64,000 nt of DNA from Uloborus plumipes (GCA_038373865.1 JAXGGA010001114.1:1-64000); one strand, 5' to 3'; counted from the stretch's first letter, positions 11,041 to 23,860 are shown. Notes: generated from the sequence alone by a model not told the origin. Program-made: numbers and translations.

Positions 11041-13090
11041 AATCAAATTTTTAAAATCATGAATGGGGAAAAAAGTATTTTCGGAGTGGGGAAACATTTT
11101 ATGAAATTATTTTAAAAAACAAAATGAAATGAAAATCACCTCAAATAATTTGGTACGATCTATTTATGTTTATTATTTATTTTAACATACCTTATTAACC
11201 AAGGGGCATATGATTCGTACTCTTGATAAATATTGTATCTTTCATGTAGACCTTAACTTAAAGAAAAATTCAAGCTGTTTGAATTCTTACATTTAATTAA
11301 AAGTTTATTAAAGAAGTTGCTATGCGGATCCTTGTCGGTATCAATTTATGATACTGTGAGTGGTATACAGGTACCAATTTGATATGGTGATCTAATCCAT
11401 TAGTGGTTAGTACACTGCTGTGTAAAAGGAATTGATTGAAGGTTCACCAGAATCTCACTATTTAAACCAAATTGAATTAATTTAAATAAGTGCTTCATCA
11501 TGTTTAAATTCCTAAATTAATACATATCATGCAATAGACAAATAATCACACTTTGATTTAAATTCACTTGATTTTATTTTAACAATTTAAACATCAAATA
11601 AAAAATGAAAGTAGCTACTTAAATTTAAATATTAGAAATTGCCATAATGAACACGTTAATGAGTACTCATAGATTAGCACTTACGTACGTATTGTAGACT
11701 CTCCAAAAGGTTCATTCACGTAGTAGTTTCTAACTAAAAGTTCGTAAACAGAGTTCGTCATTTCACGTAGTAGTTTCTAACTAAAAGTTCGTAAAACAGA
11801 GTTTATCATTTTACATAGTAGTTTATCACCAGTGAAAACTCCTCTTAGGCAAAGTGGACACCTCCATTGAAGACTCCATATAAGCGTTTCATCTTTTTTT
11901 GGACTGAACGTACACACGTACACTGGACCTTTTGAAGACACCTGATTTTTACAGCAGGAGAACCGTTCTAGACTATTTATATATTCGTTCAAATTTTACA
12001 TCTTCATGTTAAGAGTAAAAGAATTCCTCTAAGGGAACTTTAGCAAATAATTTCACATCAGGTAAAAAAGAAGGGATTCTGGGGGACTGGGCAGCAACCA
12101 CCCAGCCCCCAGCAAACGTATTCGAAGACTCTGGTGCCTAAACTGCAAAACGCCAGCGCAAGAGGCAAGCGCCCCATAAATCTTCCAAAAACGTGAACTA
12201 AAACTACCGCTCAGTCTCTGATTGGCTAAAGGAGTTTGCCAAACCAGAAAGGAAGAATTCTTCCGGTACTGTTGCAGTTAGCATTTTCAAGACTCCGGTA
12301 AACAGGAAGTTGTGTTCGAATATGAACACCGCTCGCCTCCAATACCCAAAAGTGGTGGCTGTTTAGCGTTACGGGGATGCTATAAGGTTTTGCCTTGTAG
12401 CAGAAGTGAACCGACTTTTCCCCGCAATCAGTATCAGCTAACCGGAACGCAGATGTGCTCTAAAAATCCTTTCCCTAAAGAAAAATAGATACAGCTATAA
12501 ATGAACAAAAGCGACTAAATCCTTCAAAATATGGTTTTTGTAGACAAAAAAGAAAAGAGAAAGAATTAGAAAACAATATGATGTTCCTGTAGATCTTAAC
12601 TTAAAGAAAAATTCTAGGTGTTTGAAATTTTTCATTTAATCAAAAGTTTATTAAAGAAGTGAACCAACTTTTCCCCACAATCACTATCAGCTTACTGGAA
12701 CGCAGATGTGCTCTAAAAATCCTCTCCCTCCAGAAAAATAGATACAGCAATAAATGAACAAAAACGGCTAAATCCTTCAGAACATGTTTTTTATAGATAA
12801 AAAGAAAAGAAATAGAAAACAATATTATGTCATAAAACCACGCAATAAAAATATTATTATTTTCGGTTAGTAAACTAGAATTATATCTGAGTAGGGAAAC
12901 GTTTAACTAAATTAATAAAAAATAAAATTAAATTAAAACAAGTACAAAAAATTGTGTGCGATCAGCTCTGTCTTTTATATTATGTATTAAGTAGGACGCA
13001 TTGAGGATACAATTCTTTTAAAGCTATGGCTCTGATATAGACTTCACTTAAACAAAAAGTTTAAGACGTATTTATTCTTACATTGCTTAA
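11040..13090. repeat. Old segmental duplications within the intron
   Basis: 11230-11320 and 12580-12660 share CTTAACTTAAAGAAAAATTC and AAAGTTTATTAAAGAAGT, with a weaker third match near 13030. 12405-12570 and 12655-12825 are a second pair sharing CGCAGATGTGCTCTAAAAAT and ATAAATGAACAAAA. 11720-11830 holds 2.5 copies of a ~50-bp unit with AGTTTCTAACTAAAAGTTCG. No open frame is conserved between copies. Confidence 0.65.
12060..12420. promoter_or_regulatory. G+C-richer patch with CCAAT-type box
   Basis: About 360 bp clearly less AT-rich than both flanks. It contains CTGATTGGCTA (an inverted CCAAT / NF-Y-type site, near 12217), CTTCCGG (ETS-like) and several short GC-rich words. No TATA or start site can be asserted. 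It could be a regulatory element within the upstream frequenin intron, or simply an old repeat. Weak call. Confidence 0.25.
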
Positions 13091-13094
13091 AAAA

Positions 13095-14540
13095 AATCAA
13101 ATGCTTGGCTATAGAAAACTCAACAATAAAAAACACTGAAAAATATGTCCCAGGCCTAACCCAAAGAAAAGCAAAATATTCATAACCTCTGCTCTAACAT
13201 TACCTTAATTTTTGTACGTCTAAATGGGCCAGGAATGTGACAGCCATTTATGGTAAGTTATTTGAAACTTTATGAAAGAATAGAGCATTATTATCTTCCA
13301 TGGGACAAAAACCGTGTCACAGGAAAGCATGAATAATGCAAAGTGTTAGACGCTGATGGTGGAGATATTTTTCTTCCTCTACAGCAATTTCTTCTACTAG
13401 TTAATTAACTTTTGTATGATACTGCGTAAAATGACTTTGCGGTCTTTGTAAAAGAAGTTTGCTGCAGCAAAATAGCTTTAATGCAAAGTAGCCTTCATAA
13501 AACAGTAAAGAATGTGCTAAAATCTGACGTTACTGCTTGCTGTTTAGTGTAAACTTTACCATTAACATTGTTAATGAGTAGGTTAGTTATTGTATTTTCT
13601 ATATTTTGTTAGAAAAGGATTGAGCTTTGAAAGGCTTTATAGAAAGTTTTGTGAATGTATTTAAATTCTACTTCTACGAACTTATTTTTCTGAATCAGAT
13701 CATAAGGTAACTAATAGGATGGAACATGTGTTTTAATGTAAGGCAAAAGTGTAAAGCGCTGTTAAAAATTTCAGTTTTTAATCTGCGCCTAGTTATTTAT
13801 AACAATTTAATTTGAAGTTATGAAAAGTTTTATTGTTTTAAATAATAAATGCAGATACTTTAAAATGCAAAATAATTCATAAAATTTAAAGCGTAATTTA
13901 ACAAAGGGATAGAGTAAAAGAAGTTTATATTTTTATTTTTTGTGCCATCTATTCACTATTATATATATTCGTCTGTTCTTTTTAAATAAATTTTTGTCTC
14001 AATTAATTTCTGGTATCTTATTTTTTAACAATTTTGTTTATATTGAAAATCATTAGTTTACATTTTAATAAAGTCATTACAGTTCTTCAGAACTGACAAT
14101 AGGGAACTGGCAATCCTTTCAAACAACACTAAAATACTTTTTTTTTCATTGTGTATAATGTTTTAACTCAATTTAAAAATTATTTTACTTTTCGTAAAAC
14201 TTTATATCCTATTTAGAATTTCCAAGCTTTGCGGAAAACTACCTACATAAAGAGCTATCCTATCCCACAGATGGGACAAGTCGTCCATCTATCATAGCCT
14301 TTTGAAATTGAAATTGCCAAATAAATGTTCATACTTGTGCAAATAAATCATATCTGCAGTCTATAACGATAGGATACCAATACATGCTACCATAATTTCA
14401 GCTCTAAACATTTCGGCAATTTTCGCGCTTAAATTCAAAGGTTCCTTAAGTAGCCAAATGCTCTTGGATTTCCTTATTCCCTTAAATAAAGGCATTACTG
14501 TCAAAGCGTAACTTAACTAAGTAATATTTTAAAGAGCAGC
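13095..14540. other. Intronic DNA, nothing recognised
   Basis: AT-rich; no supported feature. Confidence 0.4.
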
Positions 14541-14542
14541 TA

Positions 14543-14649
14543 CCTAAGTAGCACACTTCGTTTTTAAACGTTGTAAAATGGTTATTAACGTTGTGACAAC
14601 GGATTAGAAACGTTTATAAAACGTTTGAACGTTTTTTGTGCTACCTGGG
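14543..14649. mobile_element. Complete GTAGCACA-ended MITE, 107 bp
   Basis: Ends CCTAAGTAGCACA and inverted TGTGCTACCTGGG, flanked by TA on both sides (14541-14542, 14650-14651), consistent with Tc1/mariner-like targeting. The interior is AACGTT-rich. Homologous to 1-82 in opposite orientation. Confidence 0.8.
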
Positions 14650-14934
14650 TAAATAAGTGCTTTAAAATGTTCTTTCATGCATTTGTTTCTCTTTTGTCCT
14701 TCTGTTTGAATGTTCAGAAGTTACAACGGTTGTATTGGGACTTGCGACCAATATAACGTAGGCTTCCTATTTTATCTGTATTAAGTGGGCGGGACAAGTT
14801 ATTTAATATATGTTAAAAATCAAAAATGAATTTTCTTAAGTTGAATTTTATTATTACTGAAGTTGACAAATTAATAACAACGTAAAATTACATTGCACTT
14901 TAACTCGCCATAAATGGGATGATAAATGCTTGTA

Positions 14935-15182
14935 CTGCCGTGCTAAGCACAAAAGTGGTATCTGCACTTTTTGTCAAAATTGAGTTAAGGTCACCAGGTA
15001 GTTAATAGTCACATATTTCATCTAAACACGATGTGTTATGGTCATTTGTCCATCGGAAGTATTTTTTAAAAATATTTGAAAAAGTTTCATCTGAATCAAA
15101 TACATTGAGAAGCAAAACTTTAAACGGCAATTTCAAATTTTGAAGTCGTCTGCAGATACGACTTTTGCGCTTAGCACGGCAG
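14935..15182. mobile_element. CTGCCGTGCTAAGCAC-ended MITE, copy A
   Basis: Terminal inverted repeat of about 32 bp: CTGCCGTGCTAAGCACAAAA then GTGGTATCTGCA. It is mirrored at the right end by TGCAGATACGACTTTTGCGC and TTAGCACGGCAG. Flanked by TGTA on both sides. The second copy is at 36927-37174. Non-coding. Confidence 0.8.
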
Positions 15183-15239
15183 TGTACGAAACAGAAAAAA
15201 AAATGGAGAGAAGAAATAAAACACAATATTTCACCTCAA

Positions 15240-15990
15240 ATCATTATGGAAGGCTCTTGATCCTCCCTGTCTATTATGCAAATAAATGTGCTCCCAAATC
15301 ATCTCATTCCAGATGATTTGCAGTCATCGACTTTTCCATAATACGCATCTTCAAGTCACGATTGCCTCTATAGCGAAGAAAAATGCAGTCGTTGATAAAA
15401 GAAACGACTGACAAAAAAGGCTTCATTATTTTTTATTTCGATGTACATTGTACATATTTTGCATAATGACCTTAAGGACATCATAATGGCTCTGGGACTG
15501 TGGTATTCGGGGATTTGTTTTCGGTTTCTGAAGGGTATTTGTGAGCTGTTATTACTTTTATTTATTTTTTTTTCTTGACTTGTGATTGTGGTTTAAAAAA
15601 AAATATTCCTTTAAAGATGATTTTAATAAACATATAAATATAAAATACGACGGTTTACAAATGTGTCAAAAAGCTTATCATGTGTTTACCCCAAAGAGGT
15701 GAAGAATATTTTTCGCGTAATTTCTTACACACATTTAAGGTAAAATTTGTTAACGATCCATTATTGGTAGGTTAAATCAAGTAACATAAAGTTCGTGTAA
15801 CTATTCAAACAGCCTTTTACGATTCGAGAGGGAAAAAATTAATTGAATTTTTTTTAATAATTAGTACTCATTTTTTCATTAAGATTACTTGCATCTAAGG
15901 ACTCGTTTACTTGACGTAATTGCAATCATTGCTCCGTGTTAGAACCATCATTACTGATCACTCATGGTTCTTACAGCGCAACCCTATAGG
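15240..15990. other. Intronic DNA, nothing firm
   Basis: Contains CAAATCATCTCATTCCAG / ATGATTTG-type local inverted words near 15296-15322, otherwise featureless. Confidence 0.35.
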
Positions 15991-15997
15991 TATAGAG

Positions 15998-17027
15998 TAG
16001 TGTTTCTCAACCCTTTTGAGCTCATTGCCCCCTTCAAGACACTGACGGACACCTATCGCCCTCCTCTCCCCTTCTTCCTCTAAAAAACCATAAGTTGGAG
16101 CCAGTGAACATCGGTATTATTAAAAATACAAGTACCTTTTTTTTAATTTGAAGTAAAATGTTCGCAATATAGTAATTATAACCAATAACTTTTTAACTAT
16201 AAAAACAGTAATAAATAAATAAAATAAATTTAATATATTTTTCTTCCACAAAGCGAACTGATAAGCATTTGAAAGGTAACATGTAACTAAGATCATTAAT
16301 ATGCTTTTCAAAAAACAGAAGTACATTTTTGAAGTCGGCCACCTTGTCTAGTTGTCAGAGACGTCTGACCGTGATGCGGTGGCCCCGGGTTCAAATCCCG
16401 GCTGGGGCATGGACGTACTTTCTCTCTCTCCTGTCATTGTCCTTTCTGTGTGTGAAAGTGTGATATGAATGGATGCCTACCCTATAAACGGGTCCTTATG
16501 GCATGTGTGTTGAGCTTAAATCGGTCTTCCACCTAAATGGTGCTCTTAAAAACGGAAGCAGCGTACTTATCCTGCCTTAAATCGAGTAGATTTCATCTGC
16601 TCGGGCTCGGATACCCTAGTGGTATTAGAAACAGCAACATTTTTGAAGACATTTTCTTTTTTACACAGGAATCTGGGGGAATTAAAATATTTCAAACTAA
16701 AAATGTTACTAAAACTAAAATCAGAAAATTCATAAAATTGACAATGAATGACAAAATAATTTCGTAGGTTCATCCGAAGTGCAAAGAGGATGTTTTTGAA
16801 CTTCAATTTACTTCTTTCTCAACTTGTGATTAATTGTCTGAACTCTGGACAACCGGTTTGGTACATGTTCACAATTTCGATTTTGCTTTCCTTTTATTAC
16901 TACTGTTTTCTCTTCTAAATAACCCATCGCCCTCATATCGCCCGTTAAGAATTTACCGCCCCTTTTAAGGGGCGAAATCACCCAGTTGGGGGGGGGGGGC
17001 GATTGCCCCCCAGGTTGGGAACCACTG
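15998..17027. mobile_element. hAT-type element with exact 8-bp TSD
   Basis: Identical 8-bp repeats GTATAGAG (15990-15997 and 17028-17035) flank ends TAGTGTTTCTCAACCC and inverted GGTTGGGAACCACTG, the CAGTGGTTCYCAACC terminus typical of hAT/Charlie-like elements. Subterminal CCCC-rich tracts (GCCCCCTT, GGGGGCGATTGCCCCCC) are also typical. No transposase. A tRNA-derived SINE-like block sits inside at about 16330-16620. Confidence 0.88.
16330..16620 (+). mobile_element. tRNA-derived SINE-like insertion nested in the hAT element
   Basis: The head resembles a tRNA gene. A near-perfect T-arm, CCGGG TTCAAAT CCCGG, with a B-box (GGTTCAAATCC) lies at about 16386-16404, followed by acceptor-like CTGGGGCA. 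Upstream GTCTAGTTGTCAGAGACGTC is a plausible but eroded D-arm/A-box. The acceptor stem does not pair well, so this is not a working tRNA. A non-tRNA body with CTCTCTCTCCTGTC follows, to about 16620. The 3' boundary is uncertain. Confidence 0.6.
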
Positions 17028-18038
17028 GTATAGAGAATGCCGTCAACAAGAAAGTCCTTAATTTCTAAAAGCTATTAATCTATTATATCGTCAATACAAA
17101 CCTATATACACTCTAACTGAAGTGATTTCGTTATTATTATTTTTTGTGTATACTACTTATAGTAGAAAAGAGACGAACTCAGAACGCAGACATCAATTTC
17201 TACACTGTTAAAAAAAACCTGAATCTTCAGGAAGTTTTTTCCTGATTTTAACAGAAAATTTCTGTTTTCGCTTCAAAACGTATCTTTTCCTTAAAGAAAC
17301 AGACATATTCCGTGAATAACCGATTATTTTTTCCCGGCGCCAGACCTGGAACTTGGACGCTTGCCAAAACATATAGCTAGTGTTCGAATGTAGTGCGAAA
17401 CCGATGGCGTTGTTTTTTGTTGTGAAGCCATTTTGCTTTAATTTGAGTTTGTAAGGATTGGAAGAGTTAGGCTGGAATTATAGCGTTCCGCCAATTATTT
17501 TGTGCCGTTAGAAGACTTGTGAAAAAATGATCTTTTCACTCTCCTGGAAATCATGTTATGATTCTATATGCCACGGTGGATACACCGATGCATCCGCCCG
17601 TTTCCCTTGAACGACATTTTAAAGAAGATTTAGTTTATCAATCCATAATTCATCGCAATGCATTCACGCAAAATGGGCAACAAAAGGGTGTGTGAGTATA
17701 TTTTAAAATCCATACCCCCTTTTGTTGTCTTTTTTGGCAGTCGTCTAAGGGAAGATTTTCGCCCATTAAAGGTAAGAATGGCTCTTGCCCCACCAATTTC
17801 TATCATGTTTTTATTTTTGTTATTATTATTTTTAATTTAATTTGAGTCTAGACTTAATAGTTTGTTATTTCATGATGTGAACTGATAGACATTTAAGAGT
17901 TACATATATAAACCAACTATGAGTGCTGAGGGTTAGTAAAATGATTTTTGTAATTTTCCACAACGATTAAAAAACTTAGTCTCAAAACTAAGCTTTTTTA
18001 ATACGCTTTTATTAGTTTCACATGTCGGTTTGTTTGTA

Positions 18039-18295
18039 TGCATGTATGTAACTCTAAATGAAAGATCAATTCACGTTCTTTGCAAATATGAAAAGTAATA
18101 TGTTTAATACTGTTGTTAACACTAAAAGCTGAAGATATATTACATGTTGATGTATTATAAGTGTTTTAGTTGTTTGTGTATGTAACTCTGAATAAAAGAT
18201 AAAATTCACGTTCTTTGCAAATGTAAGAGTAATATTTAATACTATTATTAATACTAAATGCTAAGCTATATTACATATTGATGTATTATAAGTGC
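18039..18295. repeat. Direct tandem duplication, ~130-bp unit
   Basis: Units 18039-18163 and 18176-18295 share TGTATGTAACTCT, TTCACGTTCTTTGCAAAT and TGATGTATTATAAGTG. Lies within the 17203-19888 element. Confidence 0.7.
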
Positions 18296-18765
18296 ATCTA
18301 AAAGCGTATTTTTTAGTTTTTTTTAAACCAGTTTAAAAATTATTCCTTGGAAGCGATTTCATTAAAAACAAAAAATATCGTCAATTTTCAGAGTCCATTT
18401 CTTAAAGTGTTGATCACACTATGAACACCATAACGTAAATATATGAAAATAGAGGAAATCAGTAAAAATACAGGATTTTTTTTAAAGGACAAAGAATGTT
18501 TCAAATTCAGAAAGGAAAAAAAAAACTTTCGGAAGAACTTAATTTGTATTCAAACTTAAGAGAAAATATTTAAAAAAAAGCACCTTGTTAATACTTCTTA
18601 ATGTTTTGAAGTTGTGCGCTCAGAAATACTATGCATTGATCATTCCACCTTCAAAATATTTGAGTATTTTATGCGAGATTGATGTAATCTTTACAAAAAA
18701 AAAATCATGTTATTTTAATGAACTAAAATTTTAATGAAAAAAAAAAAACAATTCTTGTATTGCTT

Positions 18766-19055
18766 TAGTATTTTTTTTAAAGGCAAGATATTTAAGAGTT
18801 TGAACTCATGCATCGGATTTTGCTTTCTAACTTTTTCTAAAAAACAAAATTCGTAAGTTATAAAGTTTACATTTTTGCTCATCATTTTGTCTTATTGTGT
18901 ATGTATGTATATATATTTGTGTTCGTATTTTTTTTAAAGGCAAGATGTTTAAGAGTTTGAAGTATGAGCGGACATTTTCAAACTTTTTCTAAAAAACAAA
19001 ATTCGTAAGAGTTAAGTTTACATTTTTGCTCATCATTTTGTCTTATGTGTATATA
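18766..19055. repeat. Direct tandem duplication, ~150-bp unit
   Basis: Units 18766-18905 and 18924-19055 share TTTTTTTTAAAGGCAAGAT, TTTTTCTAAAAAACAAAATT and TTTGCTCATCATTTTGTCTT. Confidence 0.75.
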
Positions 19056-19148
19056 ATTTTCCGGTGAGCTAGTTTACGTTCCTTTTTTAATTGCTCTATT
19101 TTTCTGTTTCTCATTTTCCCATATTTTAATCACCCACATTTTTACGTT

Positions 19149-19690
19149 ATAGGCTTATACCTATACGCGTATACTTATATATGCAAGATGGAAAATTATT
19201 GAAATTTTGCAAAATAAACAAGCGCTTTTATATCAGCTTAATATTAATAGCAAATTATATATGAAAGTTTAATAAATTAGTCCTTTAAGTGGCGCAAAAT
19301 GTGTAGATTGGAAAAAACAACAAATGAACAAATTGAAATTTTAAGAAACTTTAGAGAAACATTTGAAAATTTACGAAACAATATAAACATATAAAAAGAA
19401 CAAACGAAAAAGATAAGGCAGCACATTACCCATGTTTGTTCTTTTTATATGTTTATATTGTTTCGCAAATTTTCAAATGTTTCTTAAAATTTCAATTTGT
19501 GCATTTGTTGTTCTACACAATCTACGCATTTTGCGACACTTAAAGGACTAATTTATTTAACTTCCATAGATAATTTGCTATTGATATTAAGCTGATATAA
19601 AAGCGCTTGTTAATTTGCAAAATTTAAATAATTTTCCATCTTGCATGTATACATATAAGTCAAAGCGTATAGGTATAAGCCTATAACATA
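19149..19690. repeat. Giant inverted repeat, ~255-bp arms, ~26-bp loop
   Basis: The left arm (from ATAGGCTTATACCTATACGC to AAAAAGAACAAAC near 19406) is repeated inverted at 19433-19690 (GTTTGTTCTTTTTATATG to GTATAGGTATAAGCCTAT). The two arms are closely matched with a few mismatches and indels. A transcript through it would form a long double-stranded stem. Confidence 0.85.
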
Positions 19691-19889
19691 TAAGCGGGAA
19701 TAATAAGAACCGAAAAAATGAAGAACGGAGAATTACGAAACGAAAAAATGCCTAACGGAAAAATGACGAACGCTCCGTTCGTCATTTTTCCGTAAAATCA
19801 CGGAAATATAATTAACGAAACGGAAACACTCCGGCAACTCAGCTGCCGTATATTTTTTCATTATTTTCAGGAAATTTTTTTAACAGTGT

Positions 19890-21905
19890 ACTATACAATT
19901 TAATAGTTGTGAAAACTGTTCTGCTATGCTATTCAATTCATGTGCACATAACCATAACATTCGTCATTTAAGTTACATGAATAAAATAATAGTGGAAAGA
20001 ATACTAAAATTCTACATATTTATGGGTGCATTATCCCACTCGGCCTTGTGTCGGTCTATTTTTATTCAAACTGAACTTCAACCTGTAAAACACTCTTCTG
20101 CCATTTTATTATCAGAACGGTTCATTGCTTGATACTATATGTTACCCATAAATTTTAAAACTATGCTTTAACGTATCCGCACATCATGCATTTTATGTGT
20201 TCTCTTATGTATCGCCATTAAATGACAGCAAGTGTTTACAGCGTAAAACAATTTAATGATCACATAATAAAAGCGATCGTAAGTATTTTAGTATAATTAA
20301 ATTACTGATACCAAAGTTGTATTGCGTATGAATTTATGTTTATTGCCGTTCATGATTTGTCTAACGACCTAAGGTATGATTTCGCAGTGAAACTTTCTAG
20401 GCATTATTTTAAATGTTCCTTCCAATGTTTTCTCAATATTATTCTATTAAGTGAGTGAAATATGATTTCTCAATCGATTATTATTTGGCTTGTATTTGTA
20501 GGACCAGCAAATTATCAAATGTCAAGGTTTTAATCCATCTGTTTCTTTTAATATAATTGCTCGTAATTTATATCTACTCGTAATGAAGTATTATAAAGTT
20601 TATGTATTTTAAAAAATGTTAAACATTAAAATAAAAGTTTAAAAGAGATTTTATATAAATTTTTACTAGTTAAAATTGTTTGACACATGCTTAGTTAAAT
20701 AAAAAGCTCAGTTAAATAATAAAATCTGGAAACTTATGTGAAATTCCACTATATCGGTCCAGTTTTTAATTTAGAGTCGTGAATAAATATTAAGATTTAT
20801 TGTTACAATAAATAAATAAATTAATTAATAAAATAAATAAATGAATAAGTAATACTAAACGATTGTTCTTAGTTGCATTAGTGTCAGTAGCTGTATCCTG
20901 CACGATTCTGAAACAGAAACGATTCTAAGTTCAATTGCGTGTTGTACACTGTTTTTTTACTAGGTTGCTGTACTGATGTCGTTTAGCCCGATGCATGATG
21001 CAATTGTAATAGCGTAACACGCCAGAGCAAAGTTACAGTTGCGTCAGAGCGGGTCACAATGTCATACGACACGAAATGACAGAATTAAAGCTGATGCATA
21101 TCTGCTATGTTTCGTGTGACTTCACTGCAATGTCTCTAAGATAATTAATTAGTGACCAGCCACTTGGTGACTATTTTTCGTCAAGTACTCGTAAGTTGCT
21201 ACAACATGTGGATTACTTTATACAAAATATTTGTGATTGTTATGCTACGTGGACTTCTTTTGTGGACATAAGGTAAGTTTTACAGACGTGTCGCATTGTA
21301 GTCTCAAAACAATTATAGGAAAAAGTTATTAGTTTTTTTTAATAGTTGCCAATAGAAATGCAATATTTTAAACTCCATATTGCCTCATCAGAGCGACAAT
21401 ACATATAAGACTGAAAATAAGAGTAATATACCCTAATGTTGCTCTGACGCAGAGATATCCCATATGATACAGCTCTTAACGATACTATGCATTTCTGAAA
21501 ATATGATTCTGCTTATGTGGTCATTTCCTGGTCAGACTCAACCTTTTTTTTTTTTTTTTGGTATGGAAAATAATTTACCAGGAAATCATAAATTAACATG
21601 ATGAAATAACCAGAAAAATAATTAGTAGCAATCGAAAGAGTAGATTAAAATATATTTTTGGAAGCATAAATTATTGCCCTCTATTAAAATATATCATGCC
21701 ACATGCAGATGATGAAGTCTTGTGGAATCTTTCATTTCTCACCTAGTGGTTAAATTTGGAGAATTTTTAAAATTTCAGCTGCCTTAAGGATCTCATATCT
21801 CAAAAACGTGGTCACAAGGGCATATAATTTATGCGCCAAAAATGTCTCCATATGATCTTGTTTACACATAACATTTTGTTCATTACTACCCTATTCATGT
21901 GGTTC
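19890..21905. other. Intronic DNA, nothing recognised
   Basis: About 2 kb without a supportable feature. A short AAAT-type simple repeat lies near 20810-20850 and a T-run at 21545-21559. Confidence 0.4.
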
Positions 21906-21910
21906 CCTTG

Positions 21911-22200
21911 CAAGGGCGGATCCATAAATGTTCCAAGGGAAGGGCGATTGTTTTTCTCTCTTGCCCCCTTTTATTTTACCACATATCCTGGTTAACACAT
22001 GTTTTTTACAAATGTTTCGGTCTTTACTTTCGAAAAAATTCCAGATCAGAGCCCCGAATCCCAACCACTTCTCATAGTATCATTGGAGAATATCTGAAAT
22101 TGCATTTTTTGAACTTCAAAGTCGAAAATTGCTAGAGAAGAGTCCCTCAAGCGAGAGGGGCAGTCGCCCCCATTCCCCCCCCCTTGTATCCGTTCCCTTG
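21911..22200. mobile_element. GGGCGGATCC-ended MITE
   Basis: Inverted ends CAAGGGCGGATCCATAAATG and (read inverted from the right) CAAGGGAACGGATACAAGGG, with a polyC tract inside the right end. About 290 bp. No target duplication could be seen. The 78-codon open frame at 21899-22135 lies in it and is not considered a gene. Confidence 0.55.
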
Positions 22201-22726
22201 TTAGTAATGAATTTTATTCTATTTAAAAAGAATAAACAAACCTTTTCTCCAGAATTGTAAGAAATTTAATGCTAGGTAAAAAAAAAACGAATTAACTTTT
22301 CCTCCAGAATTGAAAAGTTTCAAAGTGCCGGAATGATGCGTTGACCTTTCGCTTTTAAGTAAGATATATGATTTGAATTACGCCGTTCTTGACGAATGGT
22401 ACTGTGCCTCGCATCTAATAATAGATACTTATTTCTCCCGAGTTCCCTCAATTTTTCATCTATTTATTTTGGTGATGAATGTCTTTCGATTTTTGGTCAT
22501 TGAAGCAGAAACGTAGGGGCGATTCCATTACGCGGATTAAAATCAGCATTTTGGAACATGGTTCCATTTCCGCCGTTGTGTTGGCTCAATTTAGATCATT
22601 GACCGGTTATTGATTGGGATGAAAGGTCTGATACCTTTGACATATTTTATAATTTCGTGGAAGTGTGCTGAAATTTTCGTTCAATACGTTGCGGAATAGT
22701 TTTACATCATCGTTATTTCTGCACTA

Positions 22727-22956
22727 TAAAGTCAGACTAACGTAAGCCACGATGTCACCACTTTGCAGGAGAGCGTAAAAAAGTTTATCTGGTGCATACT
22801 AAAGTTGGACTCAAGATCTTAAAACACTAGTAAATCATTAAAAGGGAAAATTTTTTTGTTGAATTGCGCTGTTACGGATCAAAACGGAATAAAATTCCAC
22901 ATGAAATGCTGTAGTAACCGGAAAATCACCAATTTTGGAGTTGCATTAGTCTGAGG
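22727..22956. mobile_element. CAGACTAACGTAAG-ended MITE, diverged
   Basis: GTCAGACTAACGTAAGCC at the left is mirrored by TTGCATTAGTCTGAGGTAC at the right, TA-flanked. Related to the perfect palindrome at 54627-54765. A solitary fragment of the same terminus occurs near 6973-6995. Confidence 0.6.
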
Positions 22957-22959
22957 TAC

Positions 22960-23575
22960 AGCTTTAAGAATGCAAAATACGAACTTTTCAGTCACTGAGT
23001 TGTCTACTTTAACTTTAAAACTGTTAATCAATGCAAAACACTATAAAAAAGTTACTAAATGCAATAAAATAAAAAAAATAACAAGAAGTTCTGTCAAGAA
23101 CTAAACGAGCCTACTTTCCCGTACATCGACATCGGCATTCTCGCATCTGATCATTATTCTCTTGATTATCTGAGACTGAAAATTATGCCAAACATACCTT
23201 TTTAGCACTTAGAGCTAATTTCGAAAAGCAAAATATACCCCTCTCATCAGATGAAATAGACAAGTAAAAAGTAATTAACGAATAAATAAAGTTTTGTCGC
23301 ACCTTTTAAAGAGTGTAACTGTTACAGTTCCTCCGTAGAAAAAAACCTCCATCGTTTTCAAAAAAAAAAAAATAATAATAATAAAATAAATAAGTAAAAG
23401 TACAAAGAGCATCAAAACACATTTTATCAAAGAAAGAAAAAAAAAAGCTCGTCCGTTAATAAAATGTCTCGAATTTCACTTTTAATCCGTTGCCAGTTGT
23501 TAAATATAAATAAAGAATAAAATGTTCGCGTGAAGGAAAAATTTTTGTTACAAAAAAAATCGTCTGCCAATGAAA

Positions 23576-23606
<31 letters not shown>

Positions 23607-23860
23607 ATAAAACAAATGAATAAATAAACAAAAAATCGTCTGCACAGTCAGTCATTTTTTTTTCTGAGCCTGCATTTCCGCCATGTTTGTGGAGTCGGAG
23701 TCGGAATCAGAGTCCTCACAGAAGATTACTCAGAAAAGTACTTTACAAACATTATATATCAAAACCATTTTCTTACAAAGTTAGTTTGAAGGAAATCCGA
23801 CTTTAAGTTCACGATCAACATTCAACTTAAATTCCCCGTAGACGCTAATGTTAATTTTTT
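22960..23860. other. Intronic DNA with simple ATT/AAT repeats
   Basis: Two AAT-rich tracts (near 23371-23392 and 23573-23610) and short A-runs. No gene. Confidence 0.5.

Larger units (their letters stand above)
17203..19888. mobile_element. 2.7-kb TA-flanked element with TIR ACACTGTTAAAAAAA-like
   Basis: The left end CACTGTTAAAAAAAACCTGA and the inverted right end TCAGGAAATTTTTTTAACAGTG are each flanked by TA (17201-17202, 19889-19890). It contains direct duplications (18039-18163 / 18176-18295 and 18766-18905 / 18924-19055), a giant inverted repeat (19149-19690) and a short perfect hairpin near 19760-19795. No transposase recognised. It may be one large non-autonomous element, or a small one grown by internal insertions. 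Confidence 0.65.

Noticed and set aside
12640..12822. 60-codon - strand frame in the duplicated block
   Set aside because: It was not checked in detail against the sister copy at 12405-12570; short, no domain, and the region is A-rich.
17672..17720. ATGGGCAACAAAAGG as the missing frequenin first exon (Met-Gly-Asn-Lys)
   Set aside because: The following residues (RVCEYILK) do not match the myristoylated N-terminus, and no TAY-T/GT donor follows.
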